Origin: Bacillus kexueae
Lineage (GTDB): Bacteria > Bacillota > Bacilli > Bacillales > Aeribacillaceae
NCBI RefSeq assembly: GCF_022809095.1
Contig: NZ_JALAZE010000002.1
Span: 248,001 to 312,000 of the forward strand
Direction of reading: 5' to 3'
DNA: 64,000 nucleotides
The translations under genes and the position numbers were made by a program. Under the pieces are notes generated by a model. It was not told the origin of the DNA. It saw only the letters and a program-made list of their open reading frames with translations, and ran no database searches. This document shows positions 39,414-49,528 of the stretch, piece after piece. Numbering within the stretch: position 1 is the stretch's first letter; each line of letters begins with the position of its first letter.

Positions 39414-40187
39414 TATAAAAAGAAATGGTTTGGAGACGGAATTGTTAATAGGTTGATACAGGATTTTCTAGTTGTTGATCAAAAGGGGGAAGTTGTCCGA
39501 GATGAAGAACTGACTAAAAGAGTATTGGAATACTATTGTACCTTTGAAACGATATGGATAGAAGAAGGTCGTATAAAGGCTGCGTTAAAACATGATGTCG
39601 AATTTTTTGAAGGAATTTTACAAAATGCTGATGAGCTCATCTCATTAATGATTCCAGTGATGGAGAAGTATCGAAATGGATTGGAAAAAAATCTTAATGA
39701 TGTAAAACAAGTATTCTCATACTTAGAGCTTTGGAACGAAAAGAGCATTGAATTAGAAAAAATAGCAAGAGAGCTAGAAGCATCAATAAAATCTCTTTTA
39801 AATAGAGATTTTATTGATGAAGAATCCTTTAAAAAAATAAAAAGTCAACTTATAGAATTTGTAACCATTACGGATATAAGGTCAATTGCGCTCTTAGACT
39901 TATATAAAAGAGGGCATTTAAGGCCCGTTAAAATAACTTTATCTGACGTTGTTGATAAATTGAAACATCAAATGACGTCAAATGTTCACTTAAAAAATAT
40001 GGAACTCATTGTGAAAGAGACTTTAGAGATAGTTCATACATCTCGGGTTGAAGCAATCAAAAACATTAATACAGGTGATTTAAATAAAATTAAAGATTTT
40101 CTAACTAAAAGACTGTTCCCGAAAGAAGATATGATTCGAGATTATGCAACGGAGATTATGAATGATCATTGGTTGTTAAATAGGTGA
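39279..40187 (+). CDS. Hypothetical protein, 302 aa, with duplicated N-terminus nearby
   Basis: Not a recognised family. The start is GTG at 39279 (reads KIPILEPAKGVYLEAIKKYI after the start), with AAGGAGAGG upstream; the copy at 40395 begins with ATG at the same codon, supporting this start. It is a charged, mostly helical cytoplasmic protein with likely coiled coil (about residues 130-190) and no membrane segment. It is absent from this place in B. subtilis, where spoIVFA follows minD, so it is accessory. The first 45 codons are repeated almost unchanged at 40395-40532. Confidence 0.65.
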   Translation: MKIPILEPAKGVYLEAIKKYIKFRQVPLMSADYEVNGEIYKFVGLYKKKWFGDGIVNRLIQDFLVVDQKGEVVRDEELTKRVLEYYCTFETIWIEEGRIKAALKHDVEFFEGILQNADELISLMIPVMEKYRNGLEKNLNDVKQVFSYLELWNEKSIELEKIARELEASIKSLLNRDFIDEESFKKIKSQLIEFVTITDIRSIALLDLYKRGHLRPVKITLSDVVDKLKHQMTSNVHLKNMELIVKETLEIVHTSRVEAIKNINTGDLNKIKDFLTKRLFPKEDMIRDYATEIMNDHWLLNR

Positions 40188-40394
40188 TGATTTACATATT
40201 GTTATAATTGTGTACTTAAACAATAAGGAATGTTTTAGAAAAAGCAAAAAGATATTGTAGAGCACATCGTTGAACTAGGAGTCTATATTTTGTCTCCTAC
40301 TAGCTTTTCTTTACACGATTATCTTTATCTTAGGGCCAGTCATTATGGAAATAACTAAATTTACGTTTAGTTAAGTAAGAGGAGATTGTGAAAT

Positions 40395-40532
40395 ATGAAG
40401 ATTCCCATTTTAGAACCAGCAAAAGGCGTTTATTTAGAGGCGATCAAGAAATACATCAGATTTAGACAAGTACCACTAATGAGTGCAGACTACGAGGTAA
40501 ACGGGGACATATATAAATTAGTAGGATTTTAA
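40395..40532 (+). pseudogene. Truncated 45-codon copy of the 39279 gene
   Basis: ATG with GAGGAG upstream encodes 45 residues that match the first 45 of the gene at 39279 with four or five differences (K to R, E to D, F to L), then stops after VGF. The upstream sequences of the two copies are not similar. It may be a gene remnant or a short peptide in its own right. Confidence 0.6.
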
Positions 40533-40610
40533 TATTGAAGTTCATCACTCAACTCTTTGGAAAATGACGGATAGTAGTGTTATATTATCTCTTTTTCTCA
40601 GCTTTAGTTG

Positions 40611-40638
40611 TCATATTTAAAAAGACAAGGCATAAACT
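40611..40638 (+). promoter_or_regulatory. Candidate sigmaE promoter of spoIVFA-spoIVFB
   Basis: TCATATT, 13 bases, CATAAACT matches the sigmaE consensus (KMATATT, 13-15, CATACANT) closely, 37 bases before spoIVFA. The operon is sigmaE-controlled in B. subtilis. Confidence 0.6.
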
Positions 40639-40674
40639 TGTACAAACATTGGGAAAAAGGGATGATGTGCGCTC

Positions 40675-41442
40675 ATGAATCGCCGAAAAGAGGAAATAAA
40701 AGAAAGAATTGCAAAACGAAAAAAAGAACGTGCTCAGCAATCACATGGCGCTCCACTAAATGAAGTGAAACGTTCCACCTACTTGGATGACGACCATGTC
40801 ATTTATCCTCCTTCCTATACCAATCAAAATAAGGATAGGGAGTTCCATCCGTTATTTCGACCAGAAATGTTTATGATGAAGCTATTAGTTGCTGCCTGTC
40901 TTGTATTAATTGTCGCCATTATCCATAAAAATGATCAAGCCCCATTCCAACAAGCTCGGGAAACAGTGCAGCAAATGATGGAAACAGAGTTTCAATTTGC
41001 AGCAGTTTCAAAGTGGTATGAAGAACAATTTGGAAGCCCAATTGCACTTTTAGAACCAATGACGAGCGATTCTCAAAAAGAAAATGATCCTCAATTTGCG
41101 GTACCAGCATCAGGAAAGGTACTCGAAAGCTTTGAAGATAATGGCCAAGGGATTACCGTTGAGACAACTAAAAAACAAGTAGAAGCTATGAACGAAGGTG
41201 TCGTAGTGGAAGTGAGCGAAAAAGAAGCAACTGGTTTAACGGTCATTATTCAACATAGTGATGGAACGGAGACATGGTACGGTCATTTAGGGGAAGTGGA
41301 CGTGGCGTTGTATGATTACGTAAAAATGGGGGAATCCATTGGGCAAGTAAAGTTGAATGAAAGTGAGCAAGGAACCTATTACTTTGCCATTAAAAAGGGA
41401 GATCAATTTATTGATCCAAATCAGGTGATTTCATTTGAATAA
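40675..41442 (+). CDS. spoIVFA: Stage IV sporulation protein SpoIVFA
   Basis: Regulator that anchors and inhibits the SpoIVFB protease in the outer forespore membrane. 255 residues: basic N-terminus (MNRRKEEIKERIAKRKKERA), one membrane segment (MMKLLVAACLVLIVAIIHK, about residues 65-85) and an external LytM/M23-like domain (GVVVEVSEKEATGLTVIIQH, TWYGHLGEVDVALYDYVKMG) that lacks the full metal-site histidines. spoIVFB begins at a TTG overlapping its end. Confidence 0.92.
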   Translation: MNRRKEEIKERIAKRKKERAQQSHGAPLNEVKRSTYLDDDHVIYPPSYTNQNKDREFHPLFRPEMFMMKLLVAACLVLIVAIIHKNDQAPFQQARETVQQMMETEFQFAAVSKWYEEQFGSPIALLEPMTSDSQKENDPQFAVPASGKVLESFEDNGQGITVETTKKQVEAMNEGVVVEVSEKEATGLTVIIQHSDGTETWYGHLGEVDVALYDYVKMGESIGQVKLNESEQGTYYFAIKKGDQFIDPNQVISFE

Positions 41443-42298
41443 ATATATTTCGCTTCTATTCAAAGTTCATATTCATCCAGTTTTATGGGGAATTGCAGGG
41501 TTGAGTGTTGTCACGGCTCAATTTAAATCTTTAATCTTGCTCTTTGTCATTGTGTTTTTTCATGAAATGGGTCACGCAGTCTGTGCCCGTTTTTTTTCAT
41601 GGCGTGTGAAGTCAATTATGTTACTCCCGTTTGGAGGAGTAGTGGAAGTGGACGAACACGGGAATCGCCCCCTGAAGGAAGAGTTTTGGGTGATATTGTC
41701 CGGTCCCCTCCAACATATACCGCTACAATTAATCGGCTGGTTTCTTTTTGCGATTGATTGGATATCGTATGAAACGTTCGTGTATTTTACATGGTTAAAC
41801 GCTTCAATACTGTTATTTAATTTATTACCTATTTGGCCGCTCGATGGGGGGAAGCTATTTCTTTTATGGCGATCAGCGAACATGTCGTACCCGAATGCCC
41901 ATCGCCAAGTTCTCGTCTTTTCCTTCTATTTACTTTGTCTCATCTGTTTTGTCACAGTTATCTTCCATCCAACCTCCATTAACTTATGGCTAATACTGTC
42001 GTTCATCGGTTACTCATTGTACATGGAAAATAAACATAAGCAATATGTGTATTTACGTTTTCTAATGGAACGTTATTATGGGAAAAATGAAGCGGTTCAT
42101 GCATTGAAACCCATTGAAGTGAAAGAAGATGATGAGCTTTTTAACGTGTTGATGCGTTTTCAAAGAGGGTGTAAACATCCCATCATTGTTGAACAACATG
42201 ACGGAAAGGTACAGTTAGATGAAACGGAATTATTGCATGCTTACTTTACTCATAAACAGACGAATGCTCGCATGAAGGAGTTGTTGTATGTTTATTGA
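41435..42298 (+). CDS. spoIVFB: Pro-sigmaK processing metalloprotease SpoIVFB
   Basis: Site-2-type intramembrane protease that releases sigmaK from its pro-form in the mother cell. 287 residues with about six membrane segments, the zinc motif HEMGH (FFHEMGHAV) at about residue 43, the second metal ligand region LLPIWPLDGGKL, and a C-terminal CBS-like domain (KPIEVKEDDELFNVLMRF). The start is TTG with AGGTGAT upstream, overlapping spoIVFA by eight bases. Confidence 0.95.
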   Translation: MNKYISLLFKVHIHPVLWGIAGLSVVTAQFKSLILLFVIVFFHEMGHAVCARFFSWRVKSIMLLPFGGVVEVDEHGNRPLKEEFWVILSGPLQHIPLQLIGWFLFAIDWISYETFVYFTWLNASILLFNLLPIWPLDGGKLFLLWRSANMSYPNAHRQVLVFSFYLLCLICFVTVIFHPTSINLWLILSFIGYSLYMENKHKQYVYLRFLMERYYGKNEAVHALKPIEVKEDDELFNVLMRFQRGCKHPIIVEQHDGKVQLDETELLHAYFTHKQTNARMKELLYVY

Positions 42299-42357
42299 CG
42301 ATTTGGAGAAAACATGAGTTAATGAAGAAAATGTAGGTTAGAAAAGAGGAATGTTTT

Positions 42358-43824
42358 TTGAGGCAACTGATTGTAAATGCGAGAACGGAAGAAGAAAAGA
42401 TAGCACTTTTAGAAAATGGGCGGCTAACAGAAATGTTTATAAAGGATCGTCATCAAAAAATGTCGCCCGGAAGCATTTATAAAGGGCGGGTTCGTAATAT
42501 TGTGCCTGGTCTACAAGCTGCATTTGTCGATATTGGTGAAGAAATAAACGGTTATCTTCATCGGAATGATGTACTAGCCTATTTACAAGCAGTCAAAAAC
42601 GATCCATCTATCGAAGCAAAAAGTATTTCCTCCTTTTTAAGAGAAGGAGAAGAAATTATTGTTCAACTTGTGAAAGAAGGAAGCGAACATAAAGCGCCGA
42701 AGCTCACGATGAACCTTGAATTCAAGACCTCTTCCCTCGTATATAAACCGTTCGAGGAGCATGTTGCAATCTCAAAGAAAATTATAGATGAAGATGAGCG
42801 AAGCAGACTTGAACAATTTGGACGAGGTGTTTTAACTCGCGGAGGATTAATTATTCGAACAGATGCACAACAACATTCAACAGATACGTTAAGAAACATG
42901 TTTGCTGATCTTGAGCACGCGAGTACTGCTGTACTGAAAAAAAAAGGCGCTACACCTTGTAAGCTATATCACCCTGAGAACTTTATTGAAGAAATATTGC
43001 ATGAAATCTCTCTTCACTCAATTGATGAGATCATTTATGACAGAGCGCATATTGGAAAAATAGTAAAACAGCTTATGCCAAAGAATGCAGCTGTTCAATT
43101 AACGTTTCACTCAGGGACAGAAGATGTTTTTTCTCTTAACAATGTGGATGAAGAAATTGATAAAGCGCTTAGAAAGAATGTATGGTTAAAAAATGGCGGT
43201 TTTATTGTCATTGAAGAAACAGAAGCGATGACGGTTATTGATGTGAATACTGGGAAATTTTCTGGCAAACATACATATCGGGACACGGTGTTACAAACAA
43301 ACAAAGAAGCGGCGATAGAAATCGTCAAACAGCTGCGGTTACGGAATTTAAGTGGAATGATTGTGATTGATTTTATTGATATGAAAGAAAAAAGAGATCA
43401 GGACACCATTTTACAAGTCATAAGAAACGAGCTTAAAGAAGACCGTGTTTATTCGAAGGTTATTGGCTTTACAGAATTGAATTTACTCCAAATAACGAGA
43501 AAAAAAGTACGTAAATCGTTATCAGAATTGGTGACCTCTTCTTGCTCGTCATGCAATGGGACAGGAAGGGTATTATCTAATGAATCCATCGCATTTCGTC
43601 TGCAACGAGAATTGTTATCGTATCGAACAAAAGACGTAGAAGCGGTACTGGTGGAAGTGCGGCCAGATGTCATTCCTTATATAGAAGAAGGAAGTCTTCT
43701 TGAAATTTTAGAATCACATCTACATATGAAGTTATTTATTGTACCAAACCATTACGTGCGGACATATGCTATTCGAATGGAAGGATCCTTAGTTGATATC
43801 CAAAAAAGAATGGGCCGAACGTGA
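42358..43824 (+). CDS. rng: Ribonuclease G/E family protein (Rng)
   Basis: 488 residues of the RNase E/G family, involved in rRNA or mRNA processing; B. subtilis lacks RNase E but several Bacillaceae keep this gene upstream of rplU. The S1 domain (GSIYKGRVRNIVPGLQAAFV), the catalytic DNase-I-like part (VIDVNTGKFSGK, MIVIDFIDMKEKRDQ) and the zinc-link cysteines CSSC (SSCSSCNGTGR) are seen. TTG start with GAGGA upstream. It ends just before the L21 promoter. Confidence 0.92.
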   Translation: MRQLIVNARTEEEKIALLENGRLTEMFIKDRHQKMSPGSIYKGRVRNIVPGLQAAFVDIGEEINGYLHRNDVLAYLQAVKNDPSIEAKSISSFLREGEEIIVQLVKEGSEHKAPKLTMNLEFKTSSLVYKPFEEHVAISKKIIDEDERSRLEQFGRGVLTRGGLIIRTDAQQHSTDTLRNMFADLEHASTAVLKKKGATPCKLYHPENFIEEILHEISLHSIDEIIYDRAHIGKIVKQLMPKNAAVQLTFHSGTEDVFSLNNVDEEIDKALRKNVWLKNGGFIVIEETEAMTVIDVNTGKFSGKHTYRDTVLQTNKEAAIEIVKQLRLRNLSGMIVIDFIDMKEKRDQDTILQVIRNELKEDRVYSKVIGFTELNLLQITRKKVRKSLSELVTSSCSSCNGTGRVLSNESIAFRLQRELLSYRTKDVEAVLVEVRPDVIPYIEEGSLLEILESHLHMKLFIVPNHYVRTYAIRMEGSLVDIQKRMGRT

Positions 43825-43832
43825 AACTATTG

Positions 43833-43860
43833 TTGACAATTAATGACGACCTTTGATAAT
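43833..43860 (+). promoter_or_regulatory. sigmaA promoter of rplU
   Basis: TTGACA, 16 bases, GATAAT, directly upstream of the L21 leader. Confidence 0.75.
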
Positions 43861-43875
43861 ATCAATATGTTATTG

Positions 43876-43979
43876 TTTGTAGCACCCACCTGTGCTACAA
43901 CCGCACAGAATAGGTTAAAGTTCGGATTCAGTCCGACACCTGTACTGGCGAGTCTGAGTTAAAATAGGAGGTGCAGAGA
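43876..43979 (+). promoter_or_regulatory. Ribosomal protein L21 leader
   Basis: Structured 5' leader: stem TGTAGCAC/GTGCTACA, then CGGATTCAGTCCG and a stretch CACCTGTACTGGCGAGTCTGA before the ribosome binding site (split here as ACCTGTACTGGCGAG). Matches in layout the L21 leader known from Bacillus, thought to allow autoregulation by L21. Confidence 0.8.
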
Positions 43980-44288
43980 ATGTACGCAATTATCGAAACT
44001 GGTGGAAAGCAAATCAAAGTTGAAGAAGGACAAGCGATTTACGTTGAAAAGTTAAACGCTCAAGAAGGCGAAACTGTAACGTTCGACAAAGTTCTTTTCG
44101 TAGGCGGAGACGACGTGAAAGTTGGTAGCCCAACTGTTGCAGGTGCGACTGTTACAGCGAAAGTTGAAAAGCAAGGTCGTGCGAAAAAGATCATCGTTTT
44201 CAAATACAAAGCGAAAAAGAACCAACGTAAAAAGCAAGGTCATCGTCAGCCATACACTAAAGTTGTGATTGAAAAAATCAACGCGTAA
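43980..44288 (+). CDS. rplU: 50S ribosomal protein L21
   Basis: 102 residues, [20 protein letters not shown] at the start and the L21 signature [15 protein letters not shown] near the end. AGGAGGTG upstream of ATG. First gene of rplU-prp-rpmA. Confidence 0.98.
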   Translation: MYAIIETGGKQIKVEEGQAIYVEKLNAQEGETVTFDKVLFVGGDDVKVGSPTVAGATVTAKVEKQGRAKKIIVFKYKAKKNQRKKQGHRQPYTKVVIEKINA

Positions 44289-44299
44289 GGCTGTTACGC

Positions 44300-44635
44300 A
44301 TGATTAAAGTTCATGTTAACCGTTTGAACAACGGGACGATTCACTCATTTAAGATGACAGGACACGCGTACTATGACGATCCTGGAAAGGATATCGTATG
44401 TGCAGGAGCATCTGCTTCTTCTATCGGTGCTGTCAACGCACTTGAAGAATTAATAGGTGTCATTCCGATCATTGAGATGGGTGATAAAGGATATTTATAT
44501 GTGGAACTTCCGGCTGATTTATCAACTGATCAGTATGAGAAGGCTCAATTATTGTTAGAAGGTATGCTCGTTACGCTGAAAAGCATTGAACGAGATTACG
44601 GACAGTATATTCGTATATACGACAAAAGATCATAG
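44300..44635 (+). CDS. prp: Ribosomal-processing cysteine protease Prp
   Basis: Cleaves the N-terminal extension of ribosomal protein L27 (shown in Staphylococcus aureus; B. subtilis name ysxB). 111 residues; the catalytic His and Cys are in TGHAYYDDPGKDIVCAG (H22 and C34). It lies between rplU and its substrate gene rpmA, whose product here has the matching cleavable N-terminus. Confidence 0.94.
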   Translation: MIKVHVNRLNNGTIHSFKMTGHAYYDDPGKDIVCAGASASSIGAVNALEELIGVIPIIEMGDKGYLYVELPADLSTDQYEKAQLLLEGMLVTLKSIERDYGQYIRIYDKRS

Positions 44636-44938
<303 letters not shown>

Positions 44939-44942
44939 TGAT

Positions 44943-44974
44943 AAAAAACTCTAACCTTTTGGTTAGAGTTTTTT
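44943..44974 (+). terminator. Intrinsic terminator of rpmA
   Basis: AAAAAACTCTAACC pairs with GGTTAGAGTTTTTT around a four-base loop. Confidence 0.95.
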
Positions 44975-44975
44975 A

Positions 44976-45415
44976 TTTGGACCTTTATTAATGAAATACT
45001 AAACGCGAAGGTGGCGACTGTCCGGCGTCCTTCGAGCTGTAGACTCGAATACGAGCAGATATCGACCTGTCGACAGTTCGCTAGACGCTAGGAGACGAAA
45101 CTAGACAGGATTCACAGAGGAAGAAAGTATCTAAAGCGTAATGTTATTTATTCTGTTAAAAAAGGCTGTAAAAGCTACTTCGTTTACGAAAACACCCTTC
45201 AACCCAAATTCTAAATATTAAGTTCATCTACTTTCCCCGTTTTCGTTATGTCCACCATATCAACTTCGTCCTCCTCCTTTTTTAATTCATTCATCCAAGT
45301 GTTATGGAAAAAGATTTCAGTTCTATCAAAGTTTCACCTTATCTTCTCAAGAAAACTTTGTTATAATTTGTGTACATATAGAATGTACAATAGCGATTGG
45401 AATAGGAGTGGGATT
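44976..45415 (+). other. Intergenic region with a GC-rich block before spo0B
   Basis: 440 bases without a gene. At 45005-45112 lies a GC-rich block, unlike the AT-rich surroundings, with several inverted motifs (CGAAGG/CCTTCG, CTGTCGACAG) and a GAAACTAGACAGG end. It may be a decayed repeat element. A TATAAT is seen at 45362. Confidence 0.4.
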
Positions 45416-45982
45416 GTGAAAAAGTATGAAGATTCATGGAGTATTGTTGAATTGTTAAGCCACTCCAGACATGATTGGATGAATAAGCTTCAGCTTTTAA
45501 AAGGGAATTTAGCTTTAAAAAAATACGAACGTGCAAAAGAGATAATCGATGAAATTGTGATGGAAGCTCAACACGAATCAAAATTATGTAATTTACATAT
45601 GAAGCGGTTTGCGGAATATATTTTAACGCATAATTGGAGGAATCCAGTATTCCCTGTTGAGTTTGTTGTCCTTGGGGAGGCGATGCGTCTAACCAACTTA
45701 GACGATCAAATCACGAATTGGACAGAAGTCTTTTTTAATCGAATTGAAAAAGCAGTTGAACCGAATCATGAGCATGAAATGATCATTACAATTGAAACCG
45801 ATCGTAAAGAGGACATTCGGTTTGTGTTTCAATTTCATGGCATACTACATGATAGAGGGGAATTACTATCTTTTTTAAATGAAAAAACGAATATGCCATT
45901 AAATGTACATGTAATAAAAAATGAGTCGTCAGAGATTACGGTTCATGTCACCATAAATTTAGACGAAGTATGCATTCAGTAG
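45416..45982 (+). CDS. spo0B: Sporulation phosphotransferase Spo0B
   Basis: Transfers phosphate from Spo0F to Spo0A in the sporulation phosphorelay. 188 residues; the phosphorylated histidine lies in LLSHSRHDWMNKLQLLKGNL (the H of SRHDWMNK). The C-terminal half has a degenerate histidine-kinase ATPase fold. The start is GTG with AGGAGTGGG upstream. Located between rpmA and obgE as in B. subtilis, 12 bases before obgE. Confidence 0.94.
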   Translation: MKKYEDSWSIVELLSHSRHDWMNKLQLLKGNLALKKYERAKEIIDEIVMEAQHESKLCNLHMKRFAEYILTHNWRNPVFPVEFVVLGEAMRLTNLDDQITNWTEVFFNRIEKAVEPNHEHEMIITIETDRKEDIRFVFQFHGILHDRGELLSFLNEKTNMPLNVHVIKNESSEITVHVTINLDEVCIQ

Positions 45983-47284
<1,302 letters not shown>

Positions 47285-47405
47285 AGCAAAGGGCTATTTC
47301 GTTTGGATATGTAGAGAAGGCGCGCACAGGTTGCGAAATAATCTGTGCGGCTTACTACATGTGTGAACGCTTTTATAAAAACCAATTGTGGAAAGGAATC
47401 GATCT

Positions 47406-47849
47406 ATGAAGGATGAAGTTTTCTATTTAGTTCGAGAAGACGTACTTCCTGAAGCAATGCGGAAAACGTTAGAAGTAAAACAAATGCTCGAGCGCGGTAA
47501 GGCAAGTTCCGTACAAGAGGCCGTACAGCGAGTGGATATGAGTAGAAGTGCGTTTTATAAATATCGAGATGCTATCTTTCCTTTTCATACTGTCGTTAAA
47601 GAAAAAATCATCACGTTATTTTTTCATCTGGAGGACAGAGCTGGAACGTTATCGAATCTTTTGCAATTAGTAGCAGAATCAGGCTGCAATGTGTTAACGA
47701 TTCACCAAACCATTCCGTTACAAGGTAGAGCCAATGTAACATTATCTCTAAATACGAACGGAATGAAAGATGACATCAACGATTTATTGACTAACTTGAG
47801 AAAACTAGAGTTTGTAGAAAAAGTTGAACTATTAAGTTCAGGAGCATAG
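47406..47849 (+). CDS. pheB: ACT-domain protein PheB
   Basis: 147 residues, the same length as B. subtilis PheB. The N-terminus is a short helix-turn-helix-like region ([20 protein letters not shown]) and the C-terminus an ACT domain ([20 protein letters not shown]). It is probably a regulatory protein for phenylalanine synthesis; the UPF0735 family function is not proven. I chose the ATG at 47406 after AAAGGAAT. pheA follows 15 bases later. Confidence 0.93.
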   Translation: MKDEVFYLVREDVLPEAMRKTLEVKQMLERGKASSVQEAVQRVDMSRSAFYKYRDAIFPFHTVVKEKIITLFFHLEDRAGTLSNLLQLVAESGCNVLTIHQTIPLQGRANVTLSLNTNGMKDDINDLLTNLRKLEFVEKVELLSSGA

Positions 47850-47864
47850 GAAGGACGAGTAGAG

Positions 47865-48743
47865 ATGAAGGTTAGTTACCTAGGGCCGAAAGCGACGTTT
47901 ACTCACTTGGCTGTGACAAGCTTTTTTAGTCCAGAAGTTGAATGCATTCCTTACCCAACGATTCCTAGCAATATGGATGCAGTAGAAAATGGAGACGTGG
48001 ATTTAGCAATTGTTCCAATTGAGAATGCATTAGAGGGTTCCGTCAACTTAACGGTCGATTATTTAATTCATGAAAAGCCACTGTTTATTGTAGGGGAAAT
48101 TATCGCGCCAATTGAACAGCATTTAATGGTTCATCCAACTCGAAAGGATGAGTGGGAAAAAATCGAGCGAATCTATTCGCATTCCCATGCAATTGCCCAA
48201 TGTCATCAATTTCTTCATCGCGTATTCCCCAATGCAGCATACGACTATGCTACTTCGACAGGAGCAGCTGCAAAACATATTCATGACCATCCTGAGGATA
48301 ATATGGCGGTAATTGCTAATGAACTTGCGGCAAAAGAGTACCATTTACATATTGTCAAACGAAACATTCATGATTACCACCATAACCATACGCGGTTTAT
48401 ATTGTTATATCCGAAGCAGGAATTTAGTGTACCTTGTATGAAGGAGATTGAGAAAACGGGTGATAAAACGACGTTGGTCATCACCTTACCGTCCAATCAT
48501 GCGGGTTCACTACATCAAGTGCTTTCTGCTTTCTCATGGAGAAAACTAAACATGTCTAAAATCGAATCCCGTCCAATGAAAACGGGATTAGGTGAGTATC
48601 TATTCATCATCGACATCGAAGAAAAGATGGATGATGTATTGATACCTGGTGCAATTGCGGAACTTGAGGCGTTAGGGTGTTCCGTAAAAGTGCTAGGGAG
48701 CTACCCTTCATATCAACTACATGAAACGACTCAAAAATTATAG
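47865..48743 (+). CDS. pheA: Prephenate dehydratase
   Basis: Converts prephenate to phenylpyruvate. 292 residues: PDT domain (YLGPKATFTHLA at the start, IVPIENALEGSV, and the TRF motif HNHTRFIL) and a C-terminal ACT domain (GSLHQVLSAFSWRKLNMSKI, ESRPMKTGLGEYLF) that binds phenylalanine for feedback control. It is monofunctional, without a chorismate mutase domain. Confidence 0.97.
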   Translation: MKVSYLGPKATFTHLAVTSFFSPEVECIPYPTIPSNMDAVENGDVDLAIVPIENALEGSVNLTVDYLIHEKPLFIVGEIIAPIEQHLMVHPTRKDEWEKIERIYSHSHAIAQCHQFLHRVFPNAAYDYATSTGAAAKHIHDHPEDNMAVIANELAAKEYHLHIVKRNIHDYHHNHTRFILLYPKQEFSVPCMKEIEKTGDKTTLVITLPSNHAGSLHQVLSAFSWRKLNMSKIESRPMKTGLGEYLFIIDIEEKMDDVLIPGAIAELEALGCSVKVLGSYPSYQLHETTQKL

Positions 48744-48758
48744 CGAACGGAATAAGAA

Positions 48759-48793
48759 GAGCAGAGGAAGATTTTTATCTCCTCTGCTTTTCT
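48759..48793 (+). terminator. Intrinsic terminator of pheA
   Basis: AGCAGAGGA pairs with TCCTCTGCT, followed by TTTTCTT; repeat R3 begins at once. Confidence 0.85.
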
Positions 48794-48795
48794 TG

Positions 48796-48972
48796 TTGTT
48801 ACAGAAAGTTTACGTTCAATAAAGTGTTAAAGTATTCTCTTTACCGTTTTTTTAGTGTCTAGCTCCAAGCGCCATCTGCTCAGGTCGCTTCGGCCCTACT
48901 GTGGCGACGGAAGCCTCCTCGCAGGTCCTCGAGCCCCCTTCGCCCAAGGACTTGCGCTTTGCGCTTTTCTTA
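48796..48972 (+). repeat. Dispersed intergenic repeat, copy R3
   Basis: Full-length copy of the family at 1465, directly after the pheA terminator. Its right end is two bases from the stop of the convergent niaR gene. Confidence 0.85.
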
Positions 48973-48974
48973 CG

Positions 48975-49514
48975 TTATTCGTTGAAAAGAATACCAGCAT
49001 CAGCAAGTTTTTCACAAACTTCATCTAAGATTTCCTCATTTTGAGCAACGAGTGTATGAATATGAACACCATCCGATAATTCAGATAAAAAGGACGCATT
49101 TGTATCCCTTATTTTTTTGAGGAAGTCATGCACCTCTTTTCGGTTACTGACCATGATGGAGGCAGTTAGATCACCGTACACAGGGTGTTCTACAATGACA
49201 TCCTTTACCGTCACGCCAAAATCGACGATTAATTGTAGTTCTTCTTCCGCTTTCTCTGGACCGTGTTTACATACGACTAACCGTTCTTTTTGATTGGGCT
49301 TTTTCGACATTTCATCCATATAAACGTATCCTTGACTTGTAGCGACTATCGGAATTCCCCGAGCTTTCAATAATGAAATATCTTGTACGATGACTTGACG
49401 GCTTACGTTTGTTTTGGAAGAGAGCCATCCCCCTGTTAATGGTTTTCCTTCCTCTTGTAACCATTTTAAAATGAGCTCCCGCCGTTTTTCTCCTAGAATT
49501 TTTGATTGATTCAT
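48975..49514 (-). CDS. niaR: NAD biosynthesis transcriptional repressor NiaR
   Basis: Niacin-responsive repressor of NAD synthesis genes (B. subtilis YrxA). 179 residues: N-terminal winged helix-turn-helix (RRELILKWLQEEGKPLTGGW, VSRQVIVQDISLLKARG) and the C-terminal 3H domain with its conserved histidines (CKHGPEK, VEHPVYGDL, DGVHIHTL). It forms a minus-strand pair with nadS and faces nadBCA, whose operator is at 50764. Confidence 0.94.
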   Translation of the reverse strand: MNQSKILGEKRRELILKWLQEEGKPLTGGWLSSKTNVSRQVIVQDISLLKARGIPIVATSQGYVYMDEMSKKPNQKERLVVCKHGPEKAEEELQLIVDFGVTVKDVIVEHPVYGDLTASIMVSNRKEVHDFLKKIRDTNASFLSELSDGVHIHTLVAQNEEILDEVCEKLADAGILFNE

Positions 49515-49528
49515 ATCGTCATCCCTTT

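Noticed and set aside
40277-40316. Imperfect inverted repeat after the 39279 gene (CTAGGAG ... CTCCTA)
   Set aside because: Could be a weak terminator, but the stem is imperfect and the T-run short, so it is not listed as a feature.
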